From: Neoceratodus forsteri
Lineage: Eukaryota > Chordata > Ceratodontiformes > Ceratodontidae
Assembly: GCA_016271365.2 (NCBI GenBank)
Contig: CM028131.1
Coordinates: 287,437,001 to 287,501,000 of the forward strand
Direction of reading: 5' to 3'
DNA: 64,000 bases
Part shown: in pieces, positions 33,625-45,277 of the stretch
Layout of the letters: each line of letters starts with the position of its first letter
Numbering within the stretch: position 1 is the first letter of the stretch
The notes under the pieces: model-generated
What the model was told of the DNA's origin: nothing
Databases searched by the model: none
What the model saw: the letters and a program-made list of their open reading frames with translations, nothing else
Position numbers and translations under genes: made by a program

Positions 33625-35618
33625 ATAACTGAAGTTACCAACTTCAGTAAGATATCTATCTAATCTTTCTTTAAATTTACCCACAGTATCCACCTCCACC
33701 ACATCCTGAGGCAGTCCATTCCACATTTTTATAGTTCTACATATAAAGCTATTTCTTCTTATTTTGTCCTACTTTTTGTTTCCTTCAACTGTCTGTCATG
33801 TCTTCTCAGCTGATATGGATTTTATTTGAATTCTAGTTTCATTTCCTTAAACATACTATTGTTCTTTATTATATTATATAAACTCAGTAAGTCCCCTCTA
33901 ACTCTCCTATCTCTCAAGGACCACAAATTCAATTTTGCCAACCTTTCCTCATAATTCAAATCCATACAACCTGATATCAGTTTGGTGTAAGACCTCTGTG
34001 GTCTCTCTACTAACTTTACATCCTTAACTAGGAATGGACTCCATGCAGTGGAACAATAATCCAACATGGGCCTGATCAGTGTCTTGTACAGAGGCATCAG
34101 CACCTCACTTTCTCTTGAAAGAAAACTCCTTCTAACACTATTCACTAAGAACATGGCTCTATTTGACATGTTTCTTCAATGCGAGCTACTTTTTAAATCA
34201 CTTTGGATATAAACCCCCAGATCTTTCTCGGTTACTGTCTTTAATTGTAATCTTTTCATATAATAACCCTGACTTACATTATGCATTCCCAGATGCCTTT
34301 TAACACACTTTTCATTATTAAATTCCATACTGTTATTTTCAGCTCATTCCATAATTTTTATCAGATCCCTACCAAACAGCAATCTATCACCAAAAGTATT
34401 CACAACCCCTTCTATCTTAATATCATCTGTGAATTTAACCATTTTATTCTATTGATAGTCAAGTCACCTATAAATATTCCAAACAACAGAGGTCCCAACA
34501 CCGACCCCTGTGGAACTCCACTCCCACCTTCTGTGGTTCCGACAGATATCCCCTGATCCTGACCTGTTGTTTCCTATTTCTCAACCACTGGAATACCCAA
34601 TTAACTATACAATAATCAATCCCTAAATTGATCAGTTTCTCAATTATTTTATCATGAGGGACCGTGTCAAAAGCCCATCTAAAGTCCAGCATTACCACAT
34701 CCACACTATTCCCCTCATCCACCCATCTATTTATATGCTCATAAAAGGTTAGCAGATTTGTCTCACATGATCTTCCAGACACAAAACCGTGCTGCCTTTT
34801 ATCAGCTTGTCCCTTCTCCTTCATAATATCCTTTATGGCCTCACTAAGTATTCCTTCTATGATCTTTTCCACCACCGATGTCAGGCTCACTGGCCAATAG
34901 TTTTCCGCCTGATCCCTTCTTCCCTTCTTAAATATTGACACAACAAATGCCCTCTTCCAATCCTCCGGCACTACCCCTTCTACCACAGATTTATGCCCCA
35001 GCATGGTAATCACTGGTACCAGCTCTTTTACCATATATGGATGAATCCCATCTGGTCCTGCTGCCTTGTCATTTTTTTTTGTTCCATAACTCTCTTCAAT
35101 ACCTTCTCTTCCGTTATTAGTAATTTTAGGTCAATTTCACCATATCCCCCATCCTTAATCTCCACATTTTGCTTTTTGTCTCTAAATGCTGCAGAAAAAC
35201 TTCTACTAAACTCATTTGCCATTTTTAGAGGTTCTGATGTCATCTCCCCATCAATGGTTAGTGGGCCTGCCATACAATTTCCTCCTCTCTGCCTATTTAC
35301 AAAGGCAAAAAAGCTTTTATTATTTTTGCTCATTGTTAGTCTCCTCTCCAGTCATTGTTTAGCTTGTTTTATTTCTCTTTTAAGTCTCTTTTGACACTTT
35401 TTATACTTATTTTTATGTTCAGTTGTCATTTGTTTCTTCATTCTATGAAACATGACCTTCTTCCTCCTACATAATCTTATTATACCCTTATTTAACCAGT
35501 GAGATTTTTTACCCTTACTGTTATATACTTTTTTTTGAGGGATATATACAGCTGTTACATCCGTTATTACCTGAGAAAACAATTTCCACAAATCTTCTAT
35601 ACCTTTATTTCTCATCAA
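33625..35618 (-). pseudogene. CR1 ORF2 (second copy), reverse transcriptase part
   Basis: Pieces in order: 35618-35028 (linker, 'FFAFVNRQRGGNCMAGPL'), then 35034-34468 with 'NYWPVSLTSVVEKIIEGI', 'HGFVSGRSCETNL' and 'LDFRWAFDTVPH'. The catalytic box near 34430 appears as FTDD in a shifted frame. The thumb (34169-33822) has 'LYKTLIRPMLDYCSTAW'. The C-terminal end near 33720-33625 has the Leu-Pro-Gln-Asp-Val-Val block. Stops and shifts are numerous. Confidence 0.88.
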
Positions 35619-35628
35619 CCCTTTCCAA

Positions 35629-36629
35629 TCAATTTTTTAACAAATTTCTTATTTCTCCATAATCCCCATTTTTATACAAGAATTGAATAGTACTACCCTT
35701 TACTATTTCTATTGAGCAATCCAAGTCAAACAATAAGGAGCTGTGATCACTTGTTCCTATTTGTGGTTGAATGATAATATACTTAATATTCTCCTTTATG
35801 TTTGTAATAATCACATCTAGGATATTTTCTCCCCTTGCTTGTTCCTGAATACATTGTTGTAATCCTACTGCCATTATTTCTTCCTGAAATCTACATTCAG
35901 TGTTGTTACCCAACTGTTTCTTTCCCCATTTAATCCCTGGCAGATTCAGATCCCCCATTAATACTACATCTGAGTGTTCTGCTAAGCGTACTATATGTTC
36001 CAAAAAGGAATCGGTATCCTTTAGTTCAGTATCTGGAGCTCTATAGAACACTGAAATACAGGAGGCAGTATAGCGCAGTGGTTTAAGGCTCTGAGCTGCA
36101 AATCTGGTGACATCCAGTAGACCAGACCTGGGTTTGAATCCCACAGCTTGCACTTGCATACTGCGAGACTCTGAGCAAGTCACTTAACTTCCCTGTGCTC
36201 CCAGGTCGCTCCTGTAAAAAAGCTTTCAGCTTAGTGTGCTACTCCTGGTTAAACAATAATTCAACTGTTAAGATTTCTACTTTTCCTAATTCCACTACTT
36301 CTTCAATTGTTCTAACTTTCAGTTCTTCCTGAATAAAAAGAGCCACTCCCTCCCCTTCTCCCTTCCCTATTTCTACTTATTACTCTATAGCCTGGTATAT
36401 TATGTGACCATTCATTTTCATTATTCCACCAAGTCTTCACTACCCCTATCATATCTAATTTATTTTTCCTTATCAACACTTCTAATTCTGACATACATAT
36501 CTGGTTTAAACTTCTCACATTACAAAACATTACTTTCAATGATGTTACTTTTTGAACCCTATTCTTTCTTTGTACACTTTTACTTATTTTCCCAGTTTTC
36601 AATCCCCTGTCCTTTAGTTTAAACAGCAT
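35629..36629 (-). pseudogene. CR1 ORF2 (second copy), endonuclease part
   Basis: Frame 36629-36312 starts 'KVMFCNVRSLNQICMSELE' and has 'VVKTWWN', where TETW would be expected. Frame 36183-35629 has 'VFYRAPDTELKDTDSF', 'VLMGDLNLPGIKWG' and 'GTSDHSSLLFDLD'. The SDH catalytic pair is intact. The SINE at 36061-36258 separates the two frames and fuses a false N-terminus to the second. Confidence 0.85.
36061..36258 (+). repeat. tRNA-derived SINE inserted in CR1 ORF2
   Basis: An A-box 'tagcgcagtgg' lies at 36071-36081 and a B-box 'ggtttgaatccc' at 36131-36142. The body has 'gcaagtcacttaacttccct'. The tail 'ctactcctggttaaacaata' resembles the tails at 4917-5025 and 28800-28885. It splits the CR1 endonuclease frame, so it postdates that CR1. 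Confidence 0.85.
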
Positions 36630-36634
36630 TCAAT

Positions 36635-37777
36635 CTAATTTTTTAATCTCATTCTCAAAATCCTACTACCCCTATGATTCAGGTGTAATCCGTCCTTTCC
36701 ATACAGCTCTTTTTTATTTTTGAAAGCCCCCCAATGCCTTGCAAACCTGAAGTCATTTGACCTGGCCCATCTTAAAAGCCATTCATTTGTTAAAGTTATT
36801 CTTCTTTCCTTATATACTGAGGCCCTAGGCTCAGGCAGAATCTCTGAGATTAATATCTCACTCCCTTTTTCTACCAATTTCTCAACCAGTTTTTTATAAT
36901 CTTTTTGCATTTCAGGTAATGTTTTTCTAAGCATGTCATTTATACCTACATGTATCACTGCCACAAGATTCTCTCCTGCTGTTTTAAATATATTATCAAC
37001 CATGTCATGCAGATCCAAGATTTCTGCCCCCAAAAAGCTACTTACCATTCTATTCTCCTTATCATGCTTACAAATGTGTTGATCAGTAAATTTTATTATC
37101 GAGTCCCCTATTACTATTATCTGCCTTGATTCTTGATTTTCTCCATCCACCTGTATCCCTGAATTTCTCTCCCCCCCCCCCATTCAAGTGTTTGGTGTTC
37201 TCTAGTACACTGAAACTATTTCTTAACTGTATACTCTCATGTACTACTTCACCCACTTTGTTGTTTGTTCTTTCATCCAATATCTCTCTCTGCTCCCCAG
37301 TTACATTTTGTTCACTCACTTCTGGCTCCCTTCTCAGCCAGGGACTGGCTTCAGTGGGCTACCCCCTCTTCTTTTCTTTTTAACATTATTCTTTCCCTAT
37401 GATTTATAATTCCCTCTTCTTCTGGTTGTTTTTCTTTTTCCTTGTCCTGGGTCAGCCCCCTCTCCTCTCCTGTTACTATCAGTTTTATTTAAACTTGTCA
37501 TAATTCTCCGTCTTTCCGTACACTCCATCTGACTTTTTTCCAGTACCTCCAATCTCTCCGACACCATCTGCATATTGTAAGTCAATTCTTTGTTTAACTG
37601 ACACTTTAAACATTCAAAGTCACATTCAATATAATTTATCCCTAGTTCTGCCACCTGGAAAATGTTATAGTAACTACAGCAAATCATTAAATCCCCCTCA
37701 GATGATAACAGGGACTTAGTGCTTGTTTTGTTATGGGCCTCTGCTGTCCCCTTCTTTTCTCCTTTATTCATTTCCAT
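36635..37777 (-). pseudogene. CR1 ORF1 (second copy) with SGNH esterase
   Basis: Frame 37777-37397 has the N-terminal Cys motif 'CDFECLKCQLNKEL' and a coiled-coil. Frame 37183-36635 carries the SGNH hydrolase blocks in order: 'IIVIGDSIIKF' (nucleophile Ser), 'AVIHVGINDM' (Gly and Asn blocks) and 'YGKDGLHLNHRG' (Asp-x-x-His). All four catalytic positions are present, which makes this the best preserved esterase in the window. The two frames are separated by a shift around 37190-37390. The domain is thought to aid membrane or RNP interactions in CR1 ORF1. Confidence 0.85.
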
Positions 37778-38240
37778 CCTCCTTCTTTCCCATCTAAGTT
37801 GACCCTATACATTTATCTCACCTCAATTTTACTACCCTCTCCTTTTTCTTATTTCCATGTGCTTTCACCATGCTTGCACCTCATTCTTATTTTCAATAGA
37901 AGGTTTATGCTGCTATTTAGTTTCTCTGAGGTAAAATACTATAGTCTGATTACCTTTTCATATCTGTTCGCTCTTATGCCTTCATGCACACAAAAGGTTT
38001 CTGCAGTCACCCTTCACGTTTGGAAAGAAATGCTGGCCTCCTCTCCCCTACCTCCCCTGCTGATGCCTGCAGATGCCGCTGGCCTCTGCCCATGTCACTG
38101 CCATTCCACGCTTGGCTCCGCATGCTAGAGCCAAGCAATTTATGCCCACTCCTTAATGATGTCACCTGTGACTACAGGGACACCCAAATACCTCCTGGAA
38201 TTGGCAGACTATGCATATAACCTGCCTTTAAAAAGGCCGG

Positions 38241-38590
38241 TTAATCAGCATCTGGTAGCCCAAAAGCCCTTCTCCAAACACTAAAGACCTTTAGTGCAGT
38301 CTGCCGCTTGAAACCTCCATAGAGATCCCAAGCAGCGCCAATAGCATTACACCTTGTTTCACCTAAGCAGCTATTTGTTGAGGTCTGTTTCAAGTAGCAC
38401 CAGAGCTCTTTGACCACACTCTGCTCTGTTTGGTAGCCCGATTCTAAACTTGCCATAGCACAAGGGAAGGTCACAAGTTGGAACAAGTGGAGACTATCAG
38501 AGTTACAATGAGTATATCTGGTCAAAACCCTCTTACTCCCGATTTTTCTCTACCTTAGTGCAATTTTTTGTTTGCCCCATAGCTGGAAAC
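38241..38590. other. Junction segment between CR1 and Tx1 LINE
   Basis: The minus strand is open from 38525 to 38241, but I recognise no domain. It may be the CR1 5' UTR, a third insertion, or diverged Tx1 sequence. The Tx1 region expected here (after the YTDD block) is missing. Confidence 0.35.
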
Positions 38591-38598
38591 TAAATTGT

Positions 38599-39545
38599 AC
38601 AGTTGTTTTTTTCCTTTGTATGGGGCAGCAGACTGAATCCCATTAAGAGGAGTTTATTATTCAGGGACAGACAACATGGAGGGCTTAAAATGGTTAACCC
38701 CATTGTATTTTTCTTTACGATATTTGCCGGTACTAATCTTAGACTGATGCTGGCAAGTCTCAGTAAAAACTGGATTCCATGGGTACAGGATTCTGTTGCT
38801 GAGATACTTCCTTTTTGGCCACTACACTCTCGTATACCTAAACGAAGATCTTTACAAAATCTTCCAGAGACTTTTAAGGTGTGTTTTGGGAAGATAAAAC
38901 TCGGGGGTGTCTAGCACAGGAACATTTTGTTAAATATAGTAGGAAAGAACTGTATACTTACCTCATCAATACCTTTTTTTCCAGAGACAGCGTATTTTGA
39001 TTCAAAATCAGTCTTGGAAACACGATGGATTGGTAAGATGTTAACATCCCCCTGCATTCCAATATACAGTATATGTGTGACATCATGTGGCTTTCCTTAC
39101 ATAGGAAATTAAATGTTAAAGGGAACTTAAAACATTAAAGTGTGGAGCATTGTTATTGCCATAGGGATACATGTTTGGTAACCATTTAAACAATGGAACA
39201 TCTATTTTTATTTTGTCCCTTTGTCCAGGAATTTTGGAATCTCTTACGGATTAAATGGCCTACATCGCCCTTCTATAATTTGACCCTAGATATTTTAAAC
39301 TTAGGAATACTTCCCTTTTTATGGACTAAACACGATAGAGTTACACTCTGGCTGCTTTTAGTTTGTTTCAAATTTTACATCTGGCATGTGAGATGTAGGT
39401 TGACAATTCAACAAATATGTTATAAGGAAGAACAATTGTTTCATATGATTGATAATGCAGTTCAGAAACACAGAGCTTCAGAAAGTAGGTCAGCACCACC
39501 TAGGGTATTCCAGTCTTGGTGGCACAGTATCGACTGGCTAGGAAG
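38599..39545 (+). pseudogene. Tx1-type LINE ORF2, C-terminal part
   Basis: Frame 38603-38914 has 'FSFVWGSRLNPIKRSLLF', then 'HGGLKMVNPIVFFF', the conserved post-RT 'WGSKWE...GGLGMP' block of L1/Tx1. Frame 39193-39549 has 'MEHLFLFCPFVQEFW', the EHLLxxCP block with the last Cys of the zinc region. These match the LINE truncated at 33600 and lie in the same orientation. The stretch between about 38915 and 39190 is in other frames. Confidence 0.82.
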
Positions 39546-39580
39546 GTAGAACTGGGGGAGGAAGGGGAGAGGGAGGTAAG

Positions 39581-39970
39581 GTGCCTTCCTGGCGCCATGG
39601 CTTGGAGGGACAGGAACGAATCCTCAGGATCGCAAGAGCAGCTGCACAGGGGAGGGAGCTGGATGTCATTGTCCACCTAGGGACAAATGACCTGGCTAAG
39701 AAATGGATCAGAGCAGTGCAAGAAGCATTTGTGGAGATGGGGAGGGGCCTTAGACAAATAGCATGCACGGTAACCTTCTCGGAGGTGCTGCCTGTCTATG
39801 GCACGGGTGAGGCTAGGGTGCTTCACACCATGGGATTCAATCAGTGGTTGAAAAACTGGTGCAGAGCTCAGGAATTTGGCTTCATTGGGGACTGGGGGTC
39901 CACCTGGAGGATGCAGGCCTATACTGGTGTGATGGTCTGCATCTGTCCAGGAGGGGAACCAGGATCCTAG
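39581..39970 (+). pseudogene. CR1 ORF1 (third copy), esterase fragment
   Basis: It has 'VIVHLGTNDLAKKW' (the G-x-N-D block), 'TVTFSEVLPVYGTGEARV', and 'FGFIGDWGSTW' followed by a frame-shifted end where the Asp-x-x-His block would lie. The nucleophile-Ser block is missing through 5' truncation. Confidence 0.85.
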
Positions 39971-40202
39971 GTAATAGGTTTAAATGCTTCATTGGCAAGC
40001 ATTTAAACTAGCCAAGGGGGGAGGCTCTGGAGAGGAGCAGGGAAATCATAGCCCCCCCAAAAAAATCAGGGTACTAAGTGACGTAGACACTAACATAGAG
40101 ATGTCGATAGAGAGAAGCGCTGGGGTAAATGGAGAAAGTGACAAACACAATAAGGACATGGATGGGGCAAAAAGGGGTAAGGCCATCAAGAAATTGAGGG
40201 TA

Positions 40203-41012
40203 ATGAGTACCAACGCCCGTAGTCTGGGCAACAAGCTCCCTGAACTGGTGGCCTTGATGGATGAGGGATGCCTGGATATCGTAGCAGTCACAGAAACATG
40301 GTACATGGACAACCATGATTGGGATGTTAACATACCAGGGTACACAACCTACAGGAGAGACAGGGAGGGGAGAAGAGGGGATGGAGTAGCTCTCTATGTA
40401 AAGGAAGGGATAAAAGCAACTGAACAAAAGAGTAAACAGTGAGGAGAGGAGGCACTGTGGGTCACCTTAGAGACTGGAAATGGCACCACAATCCACACAG
40501 GGGTTGTATACAGACCCCCATGTCAGGGGAAGGGAATGAACAAGGATATGGTAGAAGGCATACTTAGGATGGCAGAGAAAGGGGAAATACTGTTGATGGG
40601 GGACCTTAATATGCCAGATGTTAATTGGAGCACCTTTGCTGCAGTCACATCCAAAAGCAGGGCCATTCTCGATGCCCTTCAGGTGGCATGCCTCACACAG
40701 CTAGTTTTGGAACCTACTCATGAGGGAGCAATCTTAGACCTTGTACTCTCAAATGGGGACAGTGAGAGGATCTCAGATATAGAAGTGGGTAGCCATTTGG
40801 GAACAAGTGACCACCAAATAGTGTGGTTCATGATAAACTCAGCTGTAGAGTCAAGCCATACAAAAGTGAGGGTTCTGGACTTCAGGAGGGTGGACTTTGG
40901 CAAGATGGGAGAGTGCCTTAGAAAACCACTAGCAAACAGGCTAGAAGGAGGGGTGGAGCAACAATGGGAAATATCAAAACTGCCATCACAGAGGCAACAA
41001 GCCTTTGTGTGA
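40203..41012 (+). pseudogene. CR1 ORF2 (third copy), endonuclease
   Basis: It begins 'MSTNARSLGNKLPELVALM' and has 'VAVTETWYMDNHDWD' (catalytic Glu), a stop at 40441-40443, 'GVVYRPPCQGKG', 'ILLMGDLNMPDVNW' and 'LGTSDHQIVWF' (catalytic SDH). A frame change near 40980 separates it from the RT. Apart from the stop and the shift, all catalytic blocks are intact. Confidence 0.92.
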
Positions 41013-41040
41013 AGCAAATAAATCAAAACAAAAGAAAAAT

Positions 41041-42961
41041 CCACTATGGTTCTCAAAAGAGGTGGTGGTGAAGATTATGGAGAAAAAGATAGCATTTAGG
41101 AAGTATTAGGAAACACAGAAGGAGCAGGACAGAGAACTGTACCAGTTAAGGCAGAAGGAAGCAGGGAGGGTAGTCAGAATAGCAAAGGCCCAAACTGAGG
41201 AAAAGATAGCCAACTCGGTTAAGAAGGGGGATAAAACCTTTTATAGGTATATCAGGGAGCACAGAAAGACAAAGGGCGGGATAATGAGGCTGAATAGAAT
41301 GGACGGTGGGTGGGCAGAGAGGGACAGTGAAAAAGCAGGGATACTGAATGAATATTTCTGTTCAGTATTCACAAAAGAGGAGGTGGGGGAGGTGCCTAAT
41401 CCAATTAACAGAAGCACTCTGGATAGGGGGGTCGATCCCAGTCCTTTCACAGAAGAAAGGGTTCTGAAAGAACTCCTAAAACTGAAGGCGGACAAAGCAA
41501 TGGGGCCAGATGGAATTCACTGCAGAATTCTAAAAGAATTAAGCAGAGAACTAGAGACACCACTGACTACCCTTTTTAACAAATCATGGAAGGATGGTGT
41601 GGTACCTGAGGACTGGAGGAAGGCAGATGTGATTCCCCTTCACAAAAGTAGGACCAAGACAGAGGCAGGGAACTACAGACCTGTCAGTTTGACCTCTGTG
41701 GTAGGGAAAGTGATGGAATCACTTCTGAAGGAAAGAATTGTTGAGTACCTAGAGGCCAGTGGGGGCACAGTACCCAAGGCAGCATGGGTTCACAGTGGGA
41801 AGGTTATGTCAGACAAATCTAATTGATTTATTTGACTGGGTGACCAAAGTAGTAGACCAGGAAGGGGCTGTGGACATGCCTACCTAGACTTTAGCAAGGC
41901 ATTTGACACAGTCCCACACAAAAGATTAATAGTCAGATTAACCAGCCTGGGAGTGGGTCCCAGGGTGGTAGCCTGGGTAAAACATTGGCTCTACAACAGG
42001 ACACAGAATGTAATTGTAAATGGAGTCCATGCTGAAGAAAGAGGGGTTACTAGTGAGGTACCACAGGGTTCAGTACTGGGTCCAGTCCTTTTTAATGTCT
42101 TTATAAGTGACATTGCAGAGGGACTGGAAGGAAAAGTATGCCTCTTTGCAGATGACACAAAGATCTGCAACAGGGTTGATACACAAGGAGTTGTGGAAAA
42201 GATGAGAAGGGACTTGGCAAGGTTGGAGGAATGGTCAGAAGTATGGCAGCTTGGATTCAATGCAAAGAAGTGCAAAATAATGCACCTGGGAAACAAAAAC
42301 CCAGGGGAAGATTACTCAATGGGGGGGGAGGTAGTAACAACAACAAAAAAGGAAAGGGACATGGGGGTAATCATATCAGGTGACCTTAAGGTTGGCAAGC
42401 AATGTGAAAAAGTGGTAGGGAGGTCTGGGGGGATACTGGGAAGTATAGGGAGAGGCATCACCAGCAGAAAACAGGAAGTTGATATCCCCCTGTACAGACA
42501 GTTGGTGAGACCCCATCTGGAGTACTGTGCACAGTTCTGGAGACCCCATCTCCACAAGGACATAGACAGGATGGAGGCTGTACAGAGGAGGGCAACTAAA
42601 ATGGTGCAGGGTCTGCAAGAGAAACCATACGAGGAGAGACTAAAGGATCTTAATATGTGTACCCTTGAGGAAAGGAGGGAGAGGGGGGACATGATAGAAA
42701 TCTTTAAGTACCTCAGTGACTCAACAAAGTCCAAGAGGGTAGCATCTTTCAGAAAAAGAGATGTGCAAGAACAAGGGGACTCAATTTGAAGATAGAGGGG
42801 GGACGGCTCAGGGGCAATGTGAGGAAGTATTTTTCACAGAGAGGGTGGTGGATGCATGGAACAGCCTTCCTGAGGAGGTTGTGGGGTCTAAAACTGTGGG
42901 AGAATTCAAGAATGCATGGAACAGACATAAGGCAATTTTTGTGGAGGGTAGGAAGAAATAG
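41041..42961 (+). pseudogene. CR1 ORF2 (third copy), reverse transcriptase and C-terminus
   Basis: Frame 41284-41826 has 'ADKAMGPDGIHCRILKEL' and 'NYRPVSLTSVVGKVMESL'. A break at 41827-41890 is followed by 'LDFSKAFDTVPHKRLI'. Frame 41953-42789 then has 'EVPQGSVLGPVLFNVF', the catalytic 'LFADDTKICN' (about 42138-42167), 'ERDMGVIIS', 'YRQLVRPHLEYCAQFWRPH', and the C-terminal helical region. Frame 42761-42961 ends with 'FFTERVVDAWNSLPEEVV'. Three frame breaks remain; the catalytic core is intact. Confidence 0.93.
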
Positions 42962-43686
42962 ACTGTTGGTTAAATAGGATCTGCAGCTTATCCTCTAGGT
43001 AGGGAAATAGGCAGACTAGGTGGGCCAAGCGGTCCTTATCTGCTGTCAAAGTCTATGTTTCTATGTTTAGTTAATCTCTTAGGATTTGGATAGAAGCATA
43101 CCTGAACTTGAATTTTAGAAATATGATAAGGTTACGGGAAGAATTTATATGCAGCAACACAATTTTGGCATACTTTAATTGAAAAGTTGGATGGCCTTTA
43201 GGGTGAGATTTTTTTTTCTCTTTCTCTAAATATAAAAATAAGACTTTTCCAGATAGAATGGTCTGGAAAATTTATTTTCTTCAGTTTAATCTTCCCTCCT
43301 TTGGGAAGCAATCAAGAGTGTTGAACTAACATTGTTAGTTAATCCTTTTTTTTTTTTTAGAACTATGTTATAATTTCCCCTACTCTAGTGTTACGTTTTA
43401 AAGCTAGATTCAATTAATCTTAGACAGTAACCAGGAAAACGTATGACTGAGATGATTCAGTTTGCATTATTCTTAGGTTTAGTTTAATTGAGGGAGAGTT
43501 CTCATGTGTTTGTTTAGTATTAATTGTTTTTTGTAGAAAAAGAAAATCAGCCTAGTCCCCTATACCTGGAAGGGGAGATTTTGCTTCTGCCTTTGTTTCA
43601 GGTCAAAACTACTGACTCCTTTTTGGATGTTGTTATTTTCAGTTTCAAAAGACAATATGAGAAGATATAACTACCATACTTTATTT

Positions 43687-44730
43687 CCCCCTACCCGTTT
43701 AATGGGGGGGGGGGTTGTAGTTTATGCCAGCTGTTAGGACTTCCCTCTTTGGGCACCTAATTATTATTGTTTAATAGTGCTGTATGACTGGAATAATTTT
43801 CCTGGTCTTGCTTTAGTTTTGAATTTCTTGTGTATGGTTTATAAATTGTTTTATGTGAATCAGCACTGCTTGCAACCTTTTGGTTTGGGTGGGAAAAACA
43901 AAAACAAAACTCCTACTCTTTTTGGAGGAGGAGGGGTTCATTGTAGTTTTATGTTTTAATTTTTGGTTCACAAATGTTGACAGAAAATATAGCCAAGTGT
44001 GGACATAATACTTATTTGGGTGTTTATGATTTATATATTATGTCGTGTGTAGTTAACGCTTGTTGTCATCATTTTCTTTGTTGAAAGTTATAATAAACAT
44101 TCCCCCACTCTTTTAGTGGGGGAGTATTTTCAGCATTTATTAATAATGTTTGGGGATTCTAAAAATGGAATTCTGATTTGAATGTATGATGGAATGCTTA
44201 TTTATGTTCACCTTTATTCTTGCATTCTGATTTTGTATGAAGTAACACTATTGCCTATATATTTTACTTTCAAGTTTTGATAACAAATTCCCCTACTCTC
44301 TTAGTGGGGGGTTGTAAATTTGGGGTTATATGAATACTGATTTTGGTTTGATGTATTAATGTATGACGAAATGTATGTTTAAGTAAATTTTCTCTAGTAT
44401 TATGATTTAGTGTGAAGTAACACTATTATGTATGTATTTTCTTTTAAAGTTATAATAGAAAAAAAATGTCCCCTACTATTTCGGTAGGGTGGGGGAGAGT
44501 GGTATTTTTTTAGTAAATTTTATTTTCTGATTGGGGTCTATGCATGACTTACTATGCCTTTGCATTTATGATTTTCCCTTTTATGTTTGTATATTCCTGG
44601 TTTTTGAAGTATGAAGTAATACTCTGTTGAGTTTCTGGTTTTTTTTTCTTTTCTAATTTTGTATGATGTAATACTGATTTGTTTATATGTTCTTTTGTGA
44701 TATGAATAAAAATGTCCCTACTCTTTTTGA
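43687..44730 (+). repeat. Minisatellite with a C/G hairpin in each unit (LINE 3' tail)
   Basis: A CCCCYAC...YTTAGTGGGG-type hairpin recurs at about 43687, 43911, 44102, 44289, 44470 and, decayed, 44713, spaced 181-243 bp. Units also share 'gaagtaacactatt' and 'gtatga'. The region is AT-rich apart from the hairpins. It follows the Tx1-type ORF2 once the CR1 insert is removed, so I infer it is that LINE's 3' UTR. Confidence 0.7.
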
Positions 44731-44822
44731 GAAGTGCCATGGGATCTTTAACATCCACCTGAACTACCACCAGAACAGGCAGGTGGGACCTCAGTTTAAC
44801 GTCTCATCTGAAAGACGGTGTA
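44731..44822 (+). repeat. Short conserved interspersed-repeat segment
   Basis: It contains 'gtgccatgggatctttaac', 'tgggacctcagtttaacg' and 'tctcatctgaaagacgg', a phrase set I associate with interspersed repeats of fishes and amphibians. The family is not named with confidence. Confidence 0.4.
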
Positions 44823-45277
44823 AATACACTTCTGTGTATTGTTTTGCAATTGTAGTATAACAACTGAGATAAAAAGTGTTGGAACAGGTAATAGCTTTCT
44901 AATTTCTATAGTTATCTTCTGTCTTTGTTCTCTCTTGCTGGAGGTTGGGAGTTTGCAGATTGCTGCTGGTGGCAGCATGCTGATCGCAGCATCCCTGACA
45001 GCAACCTCTGTATTCCTTTCAGCATTTCTCTTTTTTGTGGTTTGATGCTTAGCAGTTGTGTGTTTTTTTTTTGTTTGTTTTGTTTTGTTTTGCTAAATGG
45101 GAATGAATCAGTCTGCATGATCTAAATTAATTTCTGTATAACTTGGTATTGAACAATAGTATAATAGCATTTAGCTAAAAAACTGGTGTTTCTGTTTTAT
45201 TCCCACTCACACCTAAGAGTTCATTTTAATTAACTATGTAGTGATTGCATGATATTGTATTCTCTGTTTATTTACAT

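Larger units (their letters stand above)
33605..38240 (-). mobile_element. CR1-type LINE (second copy), inserted in the Tx1-type LINE
   Basis: On the minus strand, ORF1 (37777-36635) carries a complete-looking SGNH esterase. ORF2 (36629 to about 33625) carries endonuclease and reverse transcriptase. A SINE interrupts ORF2 at 36061-36258. The 3' end lies near 33605, without the usual (TTCTATG)n tail. The 5' end is near 38240 but could reach 38590. Its protein sequence differs clearly from the other two CR1 copies, so it represents another subfamily. Confidence 0.85.
39546..43066 (+). mobile_element. CR1-type LINE (third copy), 5'-truncated, inserted in the Tx1-type LINE
   Basis: The element starts within ORF1 and ends with '...tctatgtttctatg', the classic CR1 3' repeat. 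It carries the esterase part of ORF1 (39581-39970) and almost all of ORF2 (40203-42961). 5' truncation is normal for LINE insertions. Its RT catalytic box is the canonical FADD. It is the youngest-looking of the three CR1 copies, with few frame breaks. Confidence 0.9.
28890..44730 (+). mobile_element. Tx1-type L1 LINE, interrupted by two CR1 insertions
   Basis: On the plus strand an ORF1 with CCHC knuckles (29264-31118) is followed by an ORF2 with endonuclease (31227-31975) and reverse transcriptase (about 32590-33600). The matching C-terminal half resumes at 38599-39545, and an AT-rich tail follows at 43067-44730. Foreign CR1 sequence occupies about 33605-38240 (minus) and 39546-43066 (plus). 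CCHC knuckles in ORF1 together with this ORF2 order are characteristic of the Tx1 branch of L1. All frames carry stops or shifts. The extent of the 3' tail is inferred. Confidence 0.75.

Noticed and set aside
36071..36142. tRNA gene
   Set aside because: A- and B-box spacing fits, but the flanks do not close an acceptor stem, and a SINE body and tail follow. The same reasoning applies at 8705, 10700, 61400 and 63880.
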